Shown one piece after another: positions 32,493-40,299 of a DNA stretch of 47,374 nt. Both the position numbers and the translations under genes were made by a program. Origin of the DNA: Chitinophagales bacterium (GTDB lineage: Bacteria; Bacteroidota; Bacteroidia; Chitinophagales; Chitinophagaceae). The first letter of the stretch is position 1, and every line of letters begins with the position of its first letter. The notes beneath the pieces were generated by a model. It had not been told where the DNA came from and ran no database searches. It saw nothing but the letters and a program-made list of their open reading frames with translations. The stretch lies in the NCBI GenBank assembly GCA_013297995.1, contig JAAFJB010000021.1:1-47374 (forward strand), given 5' to 3'.

Positions 32493-33554
32493 ATGAACTT
32501 TGATTTGAATCTATTGGTGAGAAAAAATATTGCGCAGCTAGAGCCTTACTCTTCAGCGCGTGATGAATTCAGCGGTGCCGCTAAAGTATTTTTAGACGCC
32601 AACGAAAACAGTCTCGGATCCCCACTTACCAAATGGTATAACCGTTACCCAGATCCGCACCAACTGGCTATTAAACAAAAGCTTTCAGCCATTAAAGGCA
32701 TTGCAGCCGAACATATTTTTTTAGGCAATGGAAGCGATGAATGCATCGACCTTTTGTTCCGAAGTTTTTGCGAACCGGGTAGGGACAATGTGGTAATTTG
32801 TCCCCCCACTTATGGCATGTATGAAGTAAGTGCCAATATCAACGATGTGGAATTGAGAAGGGTGCCATTATTAGATGATTTTCAGCTGGATCTGGTTCAC
32901 CTTGAAAATCAAATTGATGCGCATACCAAAATCATTTGGCTTTGTTCTCCCAATAACCCAACGGGCAATTCACTCAATAGGGTTGATATGGAAACGGTAC
33001 TCAATAATTTCAACGGCATTGTAGTAATTGATGAAGCGTATATCAATTTTGCTCGTCAGAAATCTTTTGTACAAGAATTAGCCGACTATCCCAATCTGGT
33101 AGTGATGCAGACTTTTAGTAAGGCTTGGGGACTAGCAGGTTTGCGCCTTGGAATGGCTTTTGCCTCCACTACTATTATTCAAATACTCAATCGGGTTAAA
33201 CCCCCTTATAATATCAATCAAGCTACACAGGAATTAGCACTTAAAGCTTTGGATGAATTGGGTATGGTGAATGATATGATTAAAATATTGGTAGATATGC
33301 GTGATGCGCTCATACCCGTATTTGAATCCATGCCCTCTGTAGAGAAAGTATATCCCTCCGATGCTAATTTTATATTGGTGAAAATAAAAGACGCACGTAA
33401 AGTGTATGAATTCTTGCTGACCAAAGGCATTGTAATTCGGGATAGAACTAAGGTGAAATTGTGTGAGGATTGCTTGCGAATAACCATTGGAACAGAACAA
33501 GATAATACACAACTGATAGATGCCATGCAGGAATGGTATCAAATGAATGCTTAA
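32493..33554 (+). CDS. hisC: Histidinol-phosphate aminotransferase
   Basis: This PLP-dependent fold-type I aminotransferase converts imidazole-acetol phosphate to L-histidinol phosphate. The 353 residues include the N-terminal DANENSLGSP, the GNGSDECIDLLFRSF phosphate-cup region, LCSPNNPTGN, the Asp-x-Ala-Tyr motif VVIDEAYINFA, the PLP Lys in MQTFSKAWGLAGLRLGMAF near residue 210 and the C-terminal LRITIGTEQDNTQL with the substrate-binding Arg. Unrelated secreted redox genes follow 22 bases later instead of hisB. Confidence 0.95.
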   Translation: MNFDLNLLVRKNIAQLEPYSSARDEFSGAAKVFLDANENSLGSPLTKWYNRYPDPHQLAIKQKLSAIKGIAAEHIFLGNGSDECIDLLFRSFCEPGRDNVVICPPTYGMYEVSANINDVELRRVPLLDDFQLDLVHLENQIDAHTKIIWLCSPNNPTGNSLNRVDMETVLNNFNGIVVIDEAYINFARQKSFVQELADYPNLVVMQTFSKAWGLAGLRLGMAFASTTIIQILNRVKPPYNINQATQELALKALDELGMVNDMIKILVDMRDALIPVFESMPSVEKVYPSDANFILVKIKDARKVYEFLLTKGIVIRDRTKVKLCEDCLRITIGTEQDNTQLIDAMQEWYQMNA

Positions 33555-33576
33555 TTTCACTGCTTAATTTAGTTTT

Positions 33577-34821
33577 ATGCAAAAAATACTCTGTTCTTTC
33601 TTAGCCCTTAGTTGGCTGGTTTGTTGTTCAGCTCAATCCCCCGAATCCGTTGCTATTAAAACACCAGCGGGTTTCAGTACCGTTGTTGTAGGAAAAGATT
33701 TTGGACGCGTTCGCCATATTGCCATAAACAGTAATGGGGATATTTATATGAAACTGGAAAAACTTTTAAAAGGCAAAGGGATTATTCGGTTAAGGGATAA
33801 AAATAAGGATGGAGTGATGGATGATACCCTTGCTTTTGGTAATTATATCGGCAGTGGTATCGCGTTGAAGAATGGCTATTTATATGCATCATCCAACAGC
33901 GAGGTATTCCGGTATGCATTGGATGCGCAGCAAAATTTGGTGAGCCCCGATCAGCCTGAAAGAATCGTTACCAAGTTGATTGATAAGCGCCAGCATGCCA
34001 ACAAAACTTTTGCTTTGGATAATTCGGGTAATATTTATGTAAATATTGGGGCACCTTCTAATGTTTGCCAAGAATTAGATCGACAAAAAGGGTCTAAAGG
34101 AATGAGTCCTTGCTCCATTCTCGACTCCGCCGCAGGCATCTGGCAGTTTAAAGTAGATAAGCTAGACCAGACTTATGCAGATGGAATTCGCTATGCTACT
34201 GGTATTAGGAATAGTATGGGTCTCGATTGGAACCATGAAGTAAATGATCTCTATATAACCATACACGGAAGGGATATGCTTTTTCAAGACTTTCCAGCCA
34301 TGTATAACCAAAAACAGGGAGCAGAACTTCCCGCTGAAACATTTTATAGGGTGAAGAAAGGCGACGATTGCGGATGGCCTTATGCACATTGGGATCATTT
34401 TCAAAACAAAAAAATATTGAACCCCGAATATGGTGGTGATGGTAAAAAAGAAGGAGCCCCCAATGCTATTAGTCCCCTAGTTGGATTTCCCGGTCACTTA
34501 GCTCCCAATGCTTTGCTAATTTATACAGGAGATCAATTTCCCGCTCGATATAAAAACGGGGCTTTCATTGCTTTTCATGGCAGTTGGAATAGGTCGCCCG
34601 AGCCACAAGAAGGATTTTATATTGTATTTATACCCATGAAAAACGGAATACCTACGGGCAAATGGGAAGTATTTGCCGATGGTTTTTCTGGCTTAGAAAA
34701 AGTAAATAATTTGGGGGCTGTAAAACATCGCCCATGTGGACTAGCACAGGGTGCGGATGGTTCACTTTATGTGTCAGATGATAATAAAGGCTATATCTGG
34801 AAAATCAAATACAACCAATAA
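33577..34821 (+). CDS. Secreted PQQ-type sugar dehydrogenase-like beta-propeller (sorbosone dehydrogenase family)
   Basis: The protein has 414 residues with an N-terminal signal (1-19, LSWLVCCSAQ; it could be Sec or lipoprotein type). The rest looks like a six-bladed GSDH/sorbosone-dehydrogenase propeller: HIAINSNGDIYMKL, RDKNKDGVMDDTLAFG, YATGIRNSMGLDWNHEVNDL, GDDCGWPYAHWD and FIAFHGSWNRSPEPQEGF, then HRPCGLAQGADGSLYVSDDN. The H-G-S-W-N-R and R-P-x-G-L blocks are characteristic. Related enzymes use PQQ, but binding is inferred and PQQ synthesis genes are not seen. With the cytochrome c gene 5 bases downstream, it forms a probable dehydrogenase/electron-acceptor pair inside the his operon. 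Confidence 0.85.
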   Translation: MQKILCSFLALSWLVCCSAQSPESVAIKTPAGFSTVVVGKDFGRVRHIAINSNGDIYMKLEKLLKGKGIIRLRDKNKDGVMDDTLAFGNYIGSGIALKNGYLYASSNSEVFRYALDAQQNLVSPDQPERIVTKLIDKRQHANKTFALDNSGNIYVNIGAPSNVCQELDRQKGSKGMSPCSILDSAAGIWQFKVDKLDQTYADGIRYATGIRNSMGLDWNHEVNDLYITIHGRDMLFQDFPAMYNQKQGAELPAETFYRVKKGDDCGWPYAHWDHFQNKKILNPEYGGDGKKEGAPNAISPLVGFPGHLAPNALLIYTGDQFPARYKNGAFIAFHGSWNRSPEPQEGFYIVFIPMKNGIPTGKWEVFADGFSGLEKVNNLGAVKHRPCGLAQGADGSLYVSDDNKGYIWKIKYNQ

Positions 34822-34826
34822 ATACC

Positions 34827-35231
34827 ATGAAGCAATTGATGATTGTGATGGGTTGTATGGTGAGTATTGTATTAATGTCTCAGTCCACCCCATCATCCAA
34901 AGCCAGTGCAATGCGCGGTAAAAAAATATATACCACTTATTGCCTTGCATGCCACCAAGCAGATGGGGCAGGTGTTCCAAGAATGAATCCCCCATTAATT
35001 AAAACCGAATATGTAAATGGTGATAAAGTGAGGTTGATTAATATCATTCTAAAAGGTTTGAATGATCCCATAGAAATTAATGGGGAAGAATACAGTAATC
35101 CCATGGCATCACACGCATTTTTAAACGACCAGCAAGTGGCTGATGTACTCAGTTTTGTACGCAGTAATTTTGGAAATAAATCAGGGCCTATAACTCCCGC
35201 AGAAGTAAAAGCAGTAAGGGCAAAAAAATAA
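34827..35231 (+). CDS. Periplasmic class I cytochrome c
   Basis: The 134-residue protein has an N-terminal export signal (about 1-22) and one haem-binding motif CLACH (in KIYTTYCLACHQADGAGVPRM), near residues 43-47. NPPLIKTEYVNGD and the C-terminal NPMASHAFLNDQQVADVLSF supply the expected axial Met region and last helix. It is the probable electron acceptor for the propeller dehydrogenase upstream, a pairing common for PQQ enzymes. hisB starts 2 bases after its stop, so it is within the his transcript. Confidence 0.9.
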   Translation: MKQLMIVMGCMVSIVLMSQSTPSSKASAMRGKKIYTTYCLACHQADGAGVPRMNPPLIKTEYVNGDKVRLINIILKGLNDPIEINGEEYSNPMASHAFLNDQQVADVLSFVRSNFGNKSGPITPAEVKAVRAKK

Positions 35232-35233
35232 TT

Positions 35234-36364
35234 ATGCAAAGAATTTTATTCATTGACAGAGATGGGGTGGTATTGAAAGAGCCGCCCTCAGATTTTCAAG
35301 TGGACAGTGTTGATAAAACCAGTTTTGTGCCAGGTGCTATTACGCAACTAGCAAGTATAGCTGCTGACTTTGATTTTTATAAAGTAATGGTCACCAACCA
35401 AGATGGTTTGGGTACTGCCAGTTATCCCGAAACAAATTTCCAACCCTATCATAGTTTGATGCTGCGCACTTTAGCAGGAGAGGGATTTGTATTTGATGAA
35501 ATGATTGTTGATAAAACATTTGCAGCCGATAACCAGCCCACCCGTAAGCCTGGTACGGCTTTACTAAAACATTTTATAGATAATCCTGCATTTGATCTGG
35601 CTCATTCATTTGTAATTGGCGATAGGTGGAGTGATATTCAGTTGGCTATTAATTTGGGATGCAAAGCCATTTATTTAAAATCGGGCTTGCACCAATTAAC
35701 CGAAGCGCAGTCAGCCGCTTATAAAGATGCCATAGTACTGGAAACCGACAATTGGAAAGCTATTTATGCGTTTTTAAAGTTGGGATTAAGAAAAGTACAG
35801 CATGAAAGAAATACCAATGAAACCAAGATTTCTATCCACCTAAATATGGATGGAACGGGTAAGGCGGATATAGAAACGGGACTCGGATTTTTTAATCATA
35901 TGCTGGAACAAATAGCTCGTCATGGTAAAATGGATTTATCTATTCATACCCAAGGCGACTTGCATATAGATGAGCACCATACTATTGAAGATACGGGTAT
36001 TGCATTGGGAGAAGCTTTTGCGCTAGCGTTGGCAGACAAAAGAGGAATGGAACGGTATGGATTTGCTTTGCCAATGGATGAGGCCGAAGCCAAAGTATTA
36101 ATAGATTTTGGCGGAAGGAATTGGTTGGTATGGGATGCAGATTTTAAACGAGAGAAAGTAGGGGAGATGCCTACTGAAATGTTCTTTCATTTTTTTAAGA
36201 GTTTTAGTGATGGCGCAAAATGCAATTTGAATATATCTTGCAAAGGAGACAATGAACACCATAAAATAGAAGCCATCTTTAAAGCCTTCGCCAAAGCCAT
36301 ACGGATGGCAGTGAAGCGAGATCCATTTTCCAATCAATTGCCTTCTACCAAGGGGGTGTTATAG
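35234..36364 (+). CDS. hisB: Bifunctional histidinol-phosphatase / imidazoleglycerol-phosphate dehydratase
   Basis: This 376-residue fusion covers the seventh and ninth steps of the histidine pathway. Residues 1-175 are a HAD phosphatase with nucleophile and acid/base Asp in LFIDRDGVVLKE (D8, D10), MVTNQDGLGTASYP, TRKPGTALLKHF and FVIGDRWSDIQLA. Residues 193-376 are the IGP dehydratase with GLGFFNHMLEQIARHGKMDL, DEHHTIEDTGIALGEA and DNEHHKIEAIFKAFAKAI carrying the metal-binding His triplets. The zinc loop Cys/His set found in E. coli HisB-N is absent here (DKTFAADNQPTRKPG instead). It sits 2 bases behind the cytochrome gene. Confidence 0.95.
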   Translation: MQRILFIDRDGVVLKEPPSDFQVDSVDKTSFVPGAITQLASIAADFDFYKVMVTNQDGLGTASYPETNFQPYHSLMLRTLAGEGFVFDEMIVDKTFAADNQPTRKPGTALLKHFIDNPAFDLAHSFVIGDRWSDIQLAINLGCKAIYLKSGLHQLTEAQSAAYKDAIVLETDNWKAIYAFLKLGLRKVQHERNTNETKISIHLNMDGTGKADIETGLGFFNHMLEQIARHGKMDLSIHTQGDLHIDEHHTIEDTGIALGEAFALALADKRGMERYGFALPMDEAEAKVLIDFGGRNWLVWDADFKREKVGEMPTEMFFHFFKSFSDGAKCNLNISCKGDNEHHKIEAIFKAFAKAIRMAVKRDPFSNQLPSTKGVL

Positions 36365-36383
36365 TCATCGGTTCTAAGTGTTA

Positions 36384-36413
36384 TTTGAAAATTTTGTAAC
36401 TTTCTTATCATTG
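36384..36413 (+). promoter_or_regulatory. Possible promoter upstream of the outer-membrane protein gene
   Basis: TTTG (36384-36387), 18 bases and TATCATTG (36406-36413) resemble a -33/-7 promoter with one mismatch in the -7 box. It suggests that the next gene can be transcribed independently of the his operon. Confidence 0.4.
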
Positions 36414-36429
36414 CAAATAAATTATTGTT

Positions 36430-37440
36430 ATGCCTAGGATATTATTATTGGGATTCATTCTTTTTGCTGCTTCGGTTTTACATGCGCAAAGCGATACTAC
36501 GGCGCAAGCCATGCCAGCTATGTCTTTTGAAGATATGGACTCCAAACCAGTAAAAAGATTTGCCACCCAAAAAGTATTGAATCAAAGTCCCAACCGCTTT
36601 ATCAGCATTGGGTATGAATACCAAGGGGGATATGATTTTAAAGCAATCCCCTCACCGTTCAATGAAACCTTGCATTACAATAATACCCAAGCACTAAGAT
36701 TGGGTTTGTTTACGCCTATAGTTTCTAAAAATAACCTAATCATTAATTTAGGAGCCAACTACCATAGAACCCTGTTTAATGGCGCCGACTATAGTTTTCC
36801 TTATCCACTGTATCAGCCACTGAACAATTTAGGCTTGCACAGTGCTGGTTTATCACTCACTGTTTTTAAACCCTTGAATGAAAAAAACTTTATGATTTTG
36901 CAGTTGATGGGGGATGCCAACTGGCAGCAGTTTGAAAAGGGTAAAGTCACATTGTACCATGCTACCACCGTAAGTGGATCTATCATCTACGGTTGGAAAC
37001 CTTCCGAAAATTTAATGTGGGGATTGGGTGTATCAAGAACTTATCGCCTGGGAAGACCCTTGCTTATCCCCGTTTTATTGTACAACCAAACTTTTAATGA
37101 GCACTGGGGTATTGAATCTGTATTTCCTGCCAAAGCAGCCATTAGAAGAAATATCAATAAAAAATCTATGCTCTTTGCTGGCTATGAGTTAGAAGGCAAC
37201 CAATATGCCCTCAATGGATTTCAAACAACTTATTTGCAAAGAGGGGAGATTAGGCCGAGAATTAGTTATGAAAGAAAACTACTGGATTACTGGTGGATTT
37301 CTATTCAAGCGGGACTAAGAATTAATGGCAGGTTTAATACCGTAGATAGATACAATGGTAAGGAATCTAATGAAGTGGTTAAAACAACCATGGGTAATGC
37401 TTTATTTTTTAATATCAGCATCAATATGGTGAGTCTATAA
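36430..37440 (+). CDS. Predicted outer-membrane beta-barrel protein (DUF6268-like)
   Basis: The 336-residue protein has a signal peptide (1-19, ending LHAQ) and alternating hydrophobic strands throughout (LRLGLFTPIVSKNNLIINLG, TTVSGSIIYGWKPSENLMWG, WWISIQAGLRINGRF). It ends in alternating aromatic and hydrophobic residues (ALFFNISINMVSL), as expected for a barrel. The overall look fits DUF6268-type barrels, but I cannot confirm the family. It follows hisB by 65 bases with a possible promoter of its own and is convergent with the DUF2147 gene 5 bases away. The function is unknown. Confidence 0.65.
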   Translation: MPRILLLGFILFAASVLHAQSDTTAQAMPAMSFEDMDSKPVKRFATQKVLNQSPNRFISIGYEYQGGYDFKAIPSPFNETLHYNNTQALRLGLFTPIVSKNNLIINLGANYHRTLFNGADYSFPYPLYQPLNNLGLHSAGLSLTVFKPLNEKNFMILQLMGDANWQQFEKGKVTLYHATTVSGSIIYGWKPSENLMWGLGVSRTYRLGRPLLIPVLLYNQTFNEHWGIESVFPAKAAIRRNINKKSMLFAGYELEGNQYALNGFQTTYLQRGEIRPRISYERKLLDYWWISIQAGLRINGRFNTVDRYNGKESNEVVKTTMGNALFFNISINMVSL

Positions 37441-37445
37441 CCGAA

Positions 37446-37904
37446 TTATTTTACTTGCTGGCGCTTCCAAGTATCGGTTCTGCCAAATAAAGAAATGCCC
37501 ACATATCCACGTACTTCCAAAGTGTTATTGTCAACCATAGTTAATTTACAGCTGTAATCTTCGCCCGATTTTGGATCGTAAATTTTCCCGTCTTCCCAAT
37601 GATTGGTTTTGATAAACTTAAAGTCGCGCAGATTAACCATACTTAATAAAGGCCTTCCTTTTAGTGAAGGATCTTCATTTTTACTATCTATTTTGGGTTT
37701 GCCAGTAGTGGGGTCAATAGGTTCTTTAAGCCAGACTATTTTCCCAAAATAAGCATCACCTTGCTTGTAAATTTGTACCACTGCATTGCCTTCGCCAGTT
37801 TTCCAAAAGCCTACTAGGGCATCGGCGTTATTGGCTTTTGCAAAACCAATACCCATCAATAAGAAAGCCAAATAGGTTAACACAATGCGATGAAAATTCT
37901 TCAT
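37446..37904 (-). CDS. DUF2147 family exported protein
   Basis: The 152-residue protein has a signal peptide (1-24, ending FAKA). The mature part matches DUF2147: ALVGFWKTGEGNAVVQIYKQ, GDAYFGKIVWLKEP, the GRPLLSMVNLRDFKF core, GKIYDPKSGEDYSCKLTM and a closing EVRGYVGISLFGRTDTWKR. The family is small, periplasmic and without assigned chemistry; the sheet-rich pattern suggests a lipocalin-like barrel. It is the only minus-strand gene in the his/trp region and separates the two halves physically. Confidence 0.88.
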   Translation of the reverse strand: MKNFHRIVLTYLAFLLMGIGFAKANNADALVGFWKTGEGNAVVQIYKQGDAYFGKIVWLKEPIDPTTGKPKIDSKNEDPSLKGRPLLSMVNLRDFKFIKTNHWEDGKIYDPKSGEDYSCKLTMVDNNTLEVRGYVGISLFGRTDTWKRQQVK

Positions 37905-37996
37905 AGATTTTTTTTACAAATTTCGGGGTCAGTATTGGATTTCAACAATTTTAATTTGGGTTTTAACAGTAAATCTAAGCATTGATGTTAAATTTT

Positions 37997-38027
37997 TTTG
38001 CAATCTGCTCAACTTGCCCCATATTTG
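37997..38027 (+). promoter_or_regulatory. Promoter of the trp-his operon
   Basis: TTTG (37997-38000), 19 bases and CATATTTG (38020-38027) match the Bacteroidota -33/-7 promoter with one mismatch (C for T). Transcription would start within a few bases of the leader-peptide ATG at 38032. Confidence 0.65.
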
Positions 38028-38031
38028 TAAA

Positions 38032-38088
38032 ATGAATTTAACAAATAAGCATTGGTGGTGGCATACAAACTCTATACGGGGATTGTAG
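38032..38088 (+). CDS. trpL: trp operon leader peptide
   Basis: This 18-codon frame from ATG encodes MNLTNKHWWWHTNSIRGL with three consecutive Trp codons at positions 8-10. It starts 4 bases behind a good promoter and is followed by a strong terminator before trpE. Consecutive Trp codons in a peptide this short at this place are the hallmark of trp attenuation. The last codons (GGG GAT TG) and the TAG overlap the strand that can pair with the terminator 5' arm, the same design as hisL. Confidence 0.85.
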   Translation: MNLTNKHWWWHTNSIRGL

Positions 38089-38151
38089 TGGCATAGCCAA
38101 TACTTTATTGAATATATTTTCAAGGCCCCAGATAAAACTGGGGTTTTTTTT
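38078..38151 (+). promoter_or_regulatory. trp attenuator (antiterminator/terminator switch)
   Basis: Terminator: CCCCAG (38126-38131) and CTGGGG (38138-38143) form a perfect stem with an ATAAAA loop, followed by eight T. Antiterminator candidate: GGGG (38078-38081) with CCCC (38126-38129) and TTG (38083-38085) with CAA (38121-38123), separated by a small internal loop. This pairing would remove the terminator 5' arm when a ribosome stalls on the Trp codons upstream. The pairing is weaker than in the his attenuator, so the antiterminator is less certain than the terminator. Confidence 0.72.
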
Positions 38152-38177
38152 ATGAAATAATTGAACGGATTTACCAT

Positions 38178-39596
38178 ATGAAAAAAATTAAAATAGCAAC
38201 AACAGGTAAGAAAATATTAGGCGATGTATTTACGCCCGTAGGTATTTACTTGCGTTTAAGAGATCGTTTTCGCGACACCATTTTATTAGAAAGTACCGAT
38301 CACCATGTGGCTGATAATAGTTATTCTTTTATTTGCATCAATGCCATTGCGGGTATTGAAATAAGTGCTGCCAATAGCTTGGAATTTAAACTACCTGGAC
38401 AAGAACCCCAAAAACAAACCATCAGTAAGGAACAAGAAGTGCCTGCTATTGTCTGGAATTTTATGCAGCATTTTGAAATGGAAATTCCCGCAGAAAAAGA
38501 ATTTAAATTTGCACAAGGTCTCTATGGATACACTTGCTTTGATGCGGTTGCTTTTTTTGACTCCGCTACTGGTGCACCCGATCTTTCTCCTGCTATTCCA
38601 TTGATGCGATACCGTTTGTACCAGTATATTATTGCATTTAACCATTTCAAAGATGAATTAATTTTTATTGAAAATAAAATAGCGGGTGTGCTGAGTGAAA
38701 TGGCTGTGGTGGAGTCTCTTATTAAGCGAAAAGATATTCCGGTATTTCCCTTTCAGTTGGTAGGTTCAGAGACTTCGAATATGAGCCATGAAGCTTACAC
38801 AGAAATGGTTGCTAAAGGCATGGCGCGTTGTATGCGAGGGGATGTTTTTCAGATTGTATTAAGCAGACGATTTGAGCAATCATTCAAAGGTGATGAGTTC
38901 AACGTGTACCGCGCGCTGCGCAGCATCAATCCCTCCCCTTATTTATTTTTCTTTGATTATGGCGACTATAAGCTAATGGGTTCTTCTCCCGAAGCGCAGC
39001 TTATTATTAAAAATGGTAAAGCCACTGTACATCCCATTGCTGGCACTTTTAAAAGAACGGGTGATGATGCAGTGGATCATCTAGAGGCAGAGCGGTTATT
39101 ATTGGATGCTAAGGAAAATGCCGAACACGTGATGCTGGTAGATTTAGCCAGAAACGATTTAAGCCGAGTATGTGATGAAGTGGTAGTAGCGCAGTACAGA
39201 CAGGTGCAATATTACAGTCACGTTATACATTTAGTAAGTGAAGTTACCGGTAAGGTTCGCGCTGGTTATAATCCTTTTGAGTTATTGGCAAAGACCTTTC
39301 CAGCAGGCACGCTGAGCGGTGCGCCCAAAATTAAAGCACTAGAAATCATCAACCAGTATGAGCCTACCAAAAGAAGTTTTTATGGAGGTGGTATTGGTTT
39401 TATAGGTTTTGATGGCAGTTGTAATCACGCCATTATGATTCGTAGTTTTTTAAGTAAAAATAACACACTTATTTCTCAGGCTGGTGCTGGGGTGGTTGCG
39501 GCAAGTGTTCCTGCAAACGAATTACAAGAAGTAAATAATAAATTGAATGCACTGAAGCAAGCTGCAAAATTTGCGGAATCAGTACACTTACAATAA
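38178..39596 (+). CDS. trpE: Anthranilate synthase component I
   Basis: TrpE makes anthranilate from chorismate and ammonia delivered by TrpG. The 472-residue protein has the N-terminal tryptophan-feedback motif LLESTDHH (about residues 36-43) and the chorismate-binding core with GDVFQIVLSRRFEQSF, NPSPYLFFFDYGDY, GSSPEAQLI, HPIAGTFKRTGDD, LVDLARNDLSRVC, FPAGTLSGAPKIKALEII and FYGGGIGFIGFDGS. Catalytic segments are intact. It is the first structural gene behind the trp attenuator. The stop overlaps an upstream ATG of the trpG frame (TAATG). Confidence 0.96.
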   Translation: MKKIKIATTGKKILGDVFTPVGIYLRLRDRFRDTILLESTDHHVADNSYSFICINAIAGIEISAANSLEFKLPGQEPQKQTISKEQEVPAIVWNFMQHFEMEIPAEKEFKFAQGLYGYTCFDAVAFFDSATGAPDLSPAIPLMRYRLYQYIIAFNHFKDELIFIENKIAGVLSEMAVVESLIKRKDIPVFPFQLVGSETSNMSHEAYTEMVAKGMARCMRGDVFQIVLSRRFEQSFKGDEFNVYRALRSINPSPYLFFFDYGDYKLMGSSPEAQLIIKNGKATVHPIAGTFKRTGDDAVDHLEAERLLLDAKENAEHVMLVDLARNDLSRVCDEVVVAQYRQVQYYSHVIHLVSEVTGKVRAGYNPFELLAKTFPAGTLSGAPKIKALEIINQYEPTKRSFYGGGIGFIGFDGSCNHAIMIRSFLSKNNTLISQAGAGVVAASVPANELQEVNNKLNALKQAAKFAESVHLQ

Positions 39597-39637
39597 TGAA
39601 TATAAATTCATCAAAGCAAATTTTACAATCAATAAAA

Positions 39638-40219
39638 ATGAAAATATTAGTCTTCGATAATTACGATTCCTTTACTTATAATCTGGTGCATTTGGTAGTA
39701 AAAATTACCGGCGTTCAGGTAGATGTATTTCGAAATGATGAACTGCCTTTAGAACAAGTGGCCAAATACGATAAAATTATTTTATCGCCTGGTCCTGGTA
39801 TCCCCTCAGAAGCAGGGATTTTACTTGATCTGATAAAAGCGTATGCCCCCACTAAAAGTATATTGGGTGTATGCCTTGGCCACCAAGCAATTGGTGAGGC
39901 TTTTGGTGGAACTTTGATGAATTTGTCTACCGTATTTCATGGGGTAGCTACGCCTATTCAGATAAAATCGGAGGAGTCTGGTATTCGCAGCAAATTGTTT
40001 GAGGATTTGCCCAATGAAATGATGGTGGGGCGTTACCATAGTTGGGTGGTGAGTGATAAAAATTTTCCGACTGATCTTGAAATTACAGCGCGTGATGCCA
40101 ACGGTTTTATCATGGGCTTGCAACATAAAACCTATGACGTACAAGGGGTTCAGTTTCATCCGGAAAGCGTGCTTACGTCCGATGGGGAAAAAATGATTAG
40201 GAATTGGTTGGAGGGGTAG
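39638..40219 (+). CDS. trpG: Anthranilate synthase component II (glutamine amidotransferase)
   Basis: This class I glutamine amidotransferase supplies ammonia to TrpE. From the ATG at 39638 the protein has 193 residues and starts at the family N-terminus MKILVFDNYDSFTYNLVH. An ATG at 39596, overlapping the trpE stop, would add 14 unconserved residues and cannot be excluded as a coupled start. The catalytic triad is visible: Cys in GVCLGHQAIGEAF near residue 79, and His and Glu in GVQFHPESVLT near 170. The oxyanion region LSPGPGIPSEAG is present. A short 8-bp repeat array separates it from trpD. Confidence 0.94.
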   Translation: MKILVFDNYDSFTYNLVHLVVKITGVQVDVFRNDELPLEQVAKYDKIILSPGPGIPSEAGILLDLIKAYAPTKSILGVCLGHQAIGEAFGGTLMNLSTVFHGVATPIQIKSEESGIRSKLFEDLPNEMMVGRYHSWVVSDKNFPTDLEITARDANGFIMGLQHKTYDVQGVQFHPESVLTSDGEKMIRNWLEG

Positions 40220-40221
40220 AG

Positions 40222-40269
40222 GTCGGGTCGTCGGAAGGTCGGAATGTCGGAACGTCGGGTCGTAGGAAC
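40222..40269 (+). repeat. 8-bp period minisatellite between trpG and trpD
   Basis: Six head-to-tail units of eight bases: GTCGGGTC, GTCGGAAG, GTCGGAAT, GTCGGAAC, GTCGGGTC and GTAGGAAC. The stretch is far more GC-rich than its surroundings and is not coding in any obvious frame. It starts 2 bases after the trpG stop and ends 30 bases before the trpD start. Confidence 0.85.
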
Positions 40270-40299
40270 GATAGATTATTAAAGTGAAAAAATTAGGAA

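Noticed and set aside
37929-38177. An 82-codon minus-strand frame over the trp leader
   Set aside because: It is antisense to trpL and the attenuator, has no recognisable motifs and is explained as a shadow of an AT-rich regulatory region.
39596-39637. Upstream trpG start overlapping the trpE stop
   Set aside because: The 14 added residues are not part of the family N-terminus. The start at 39638 is preferred, though a coupled start cannot be excluded.
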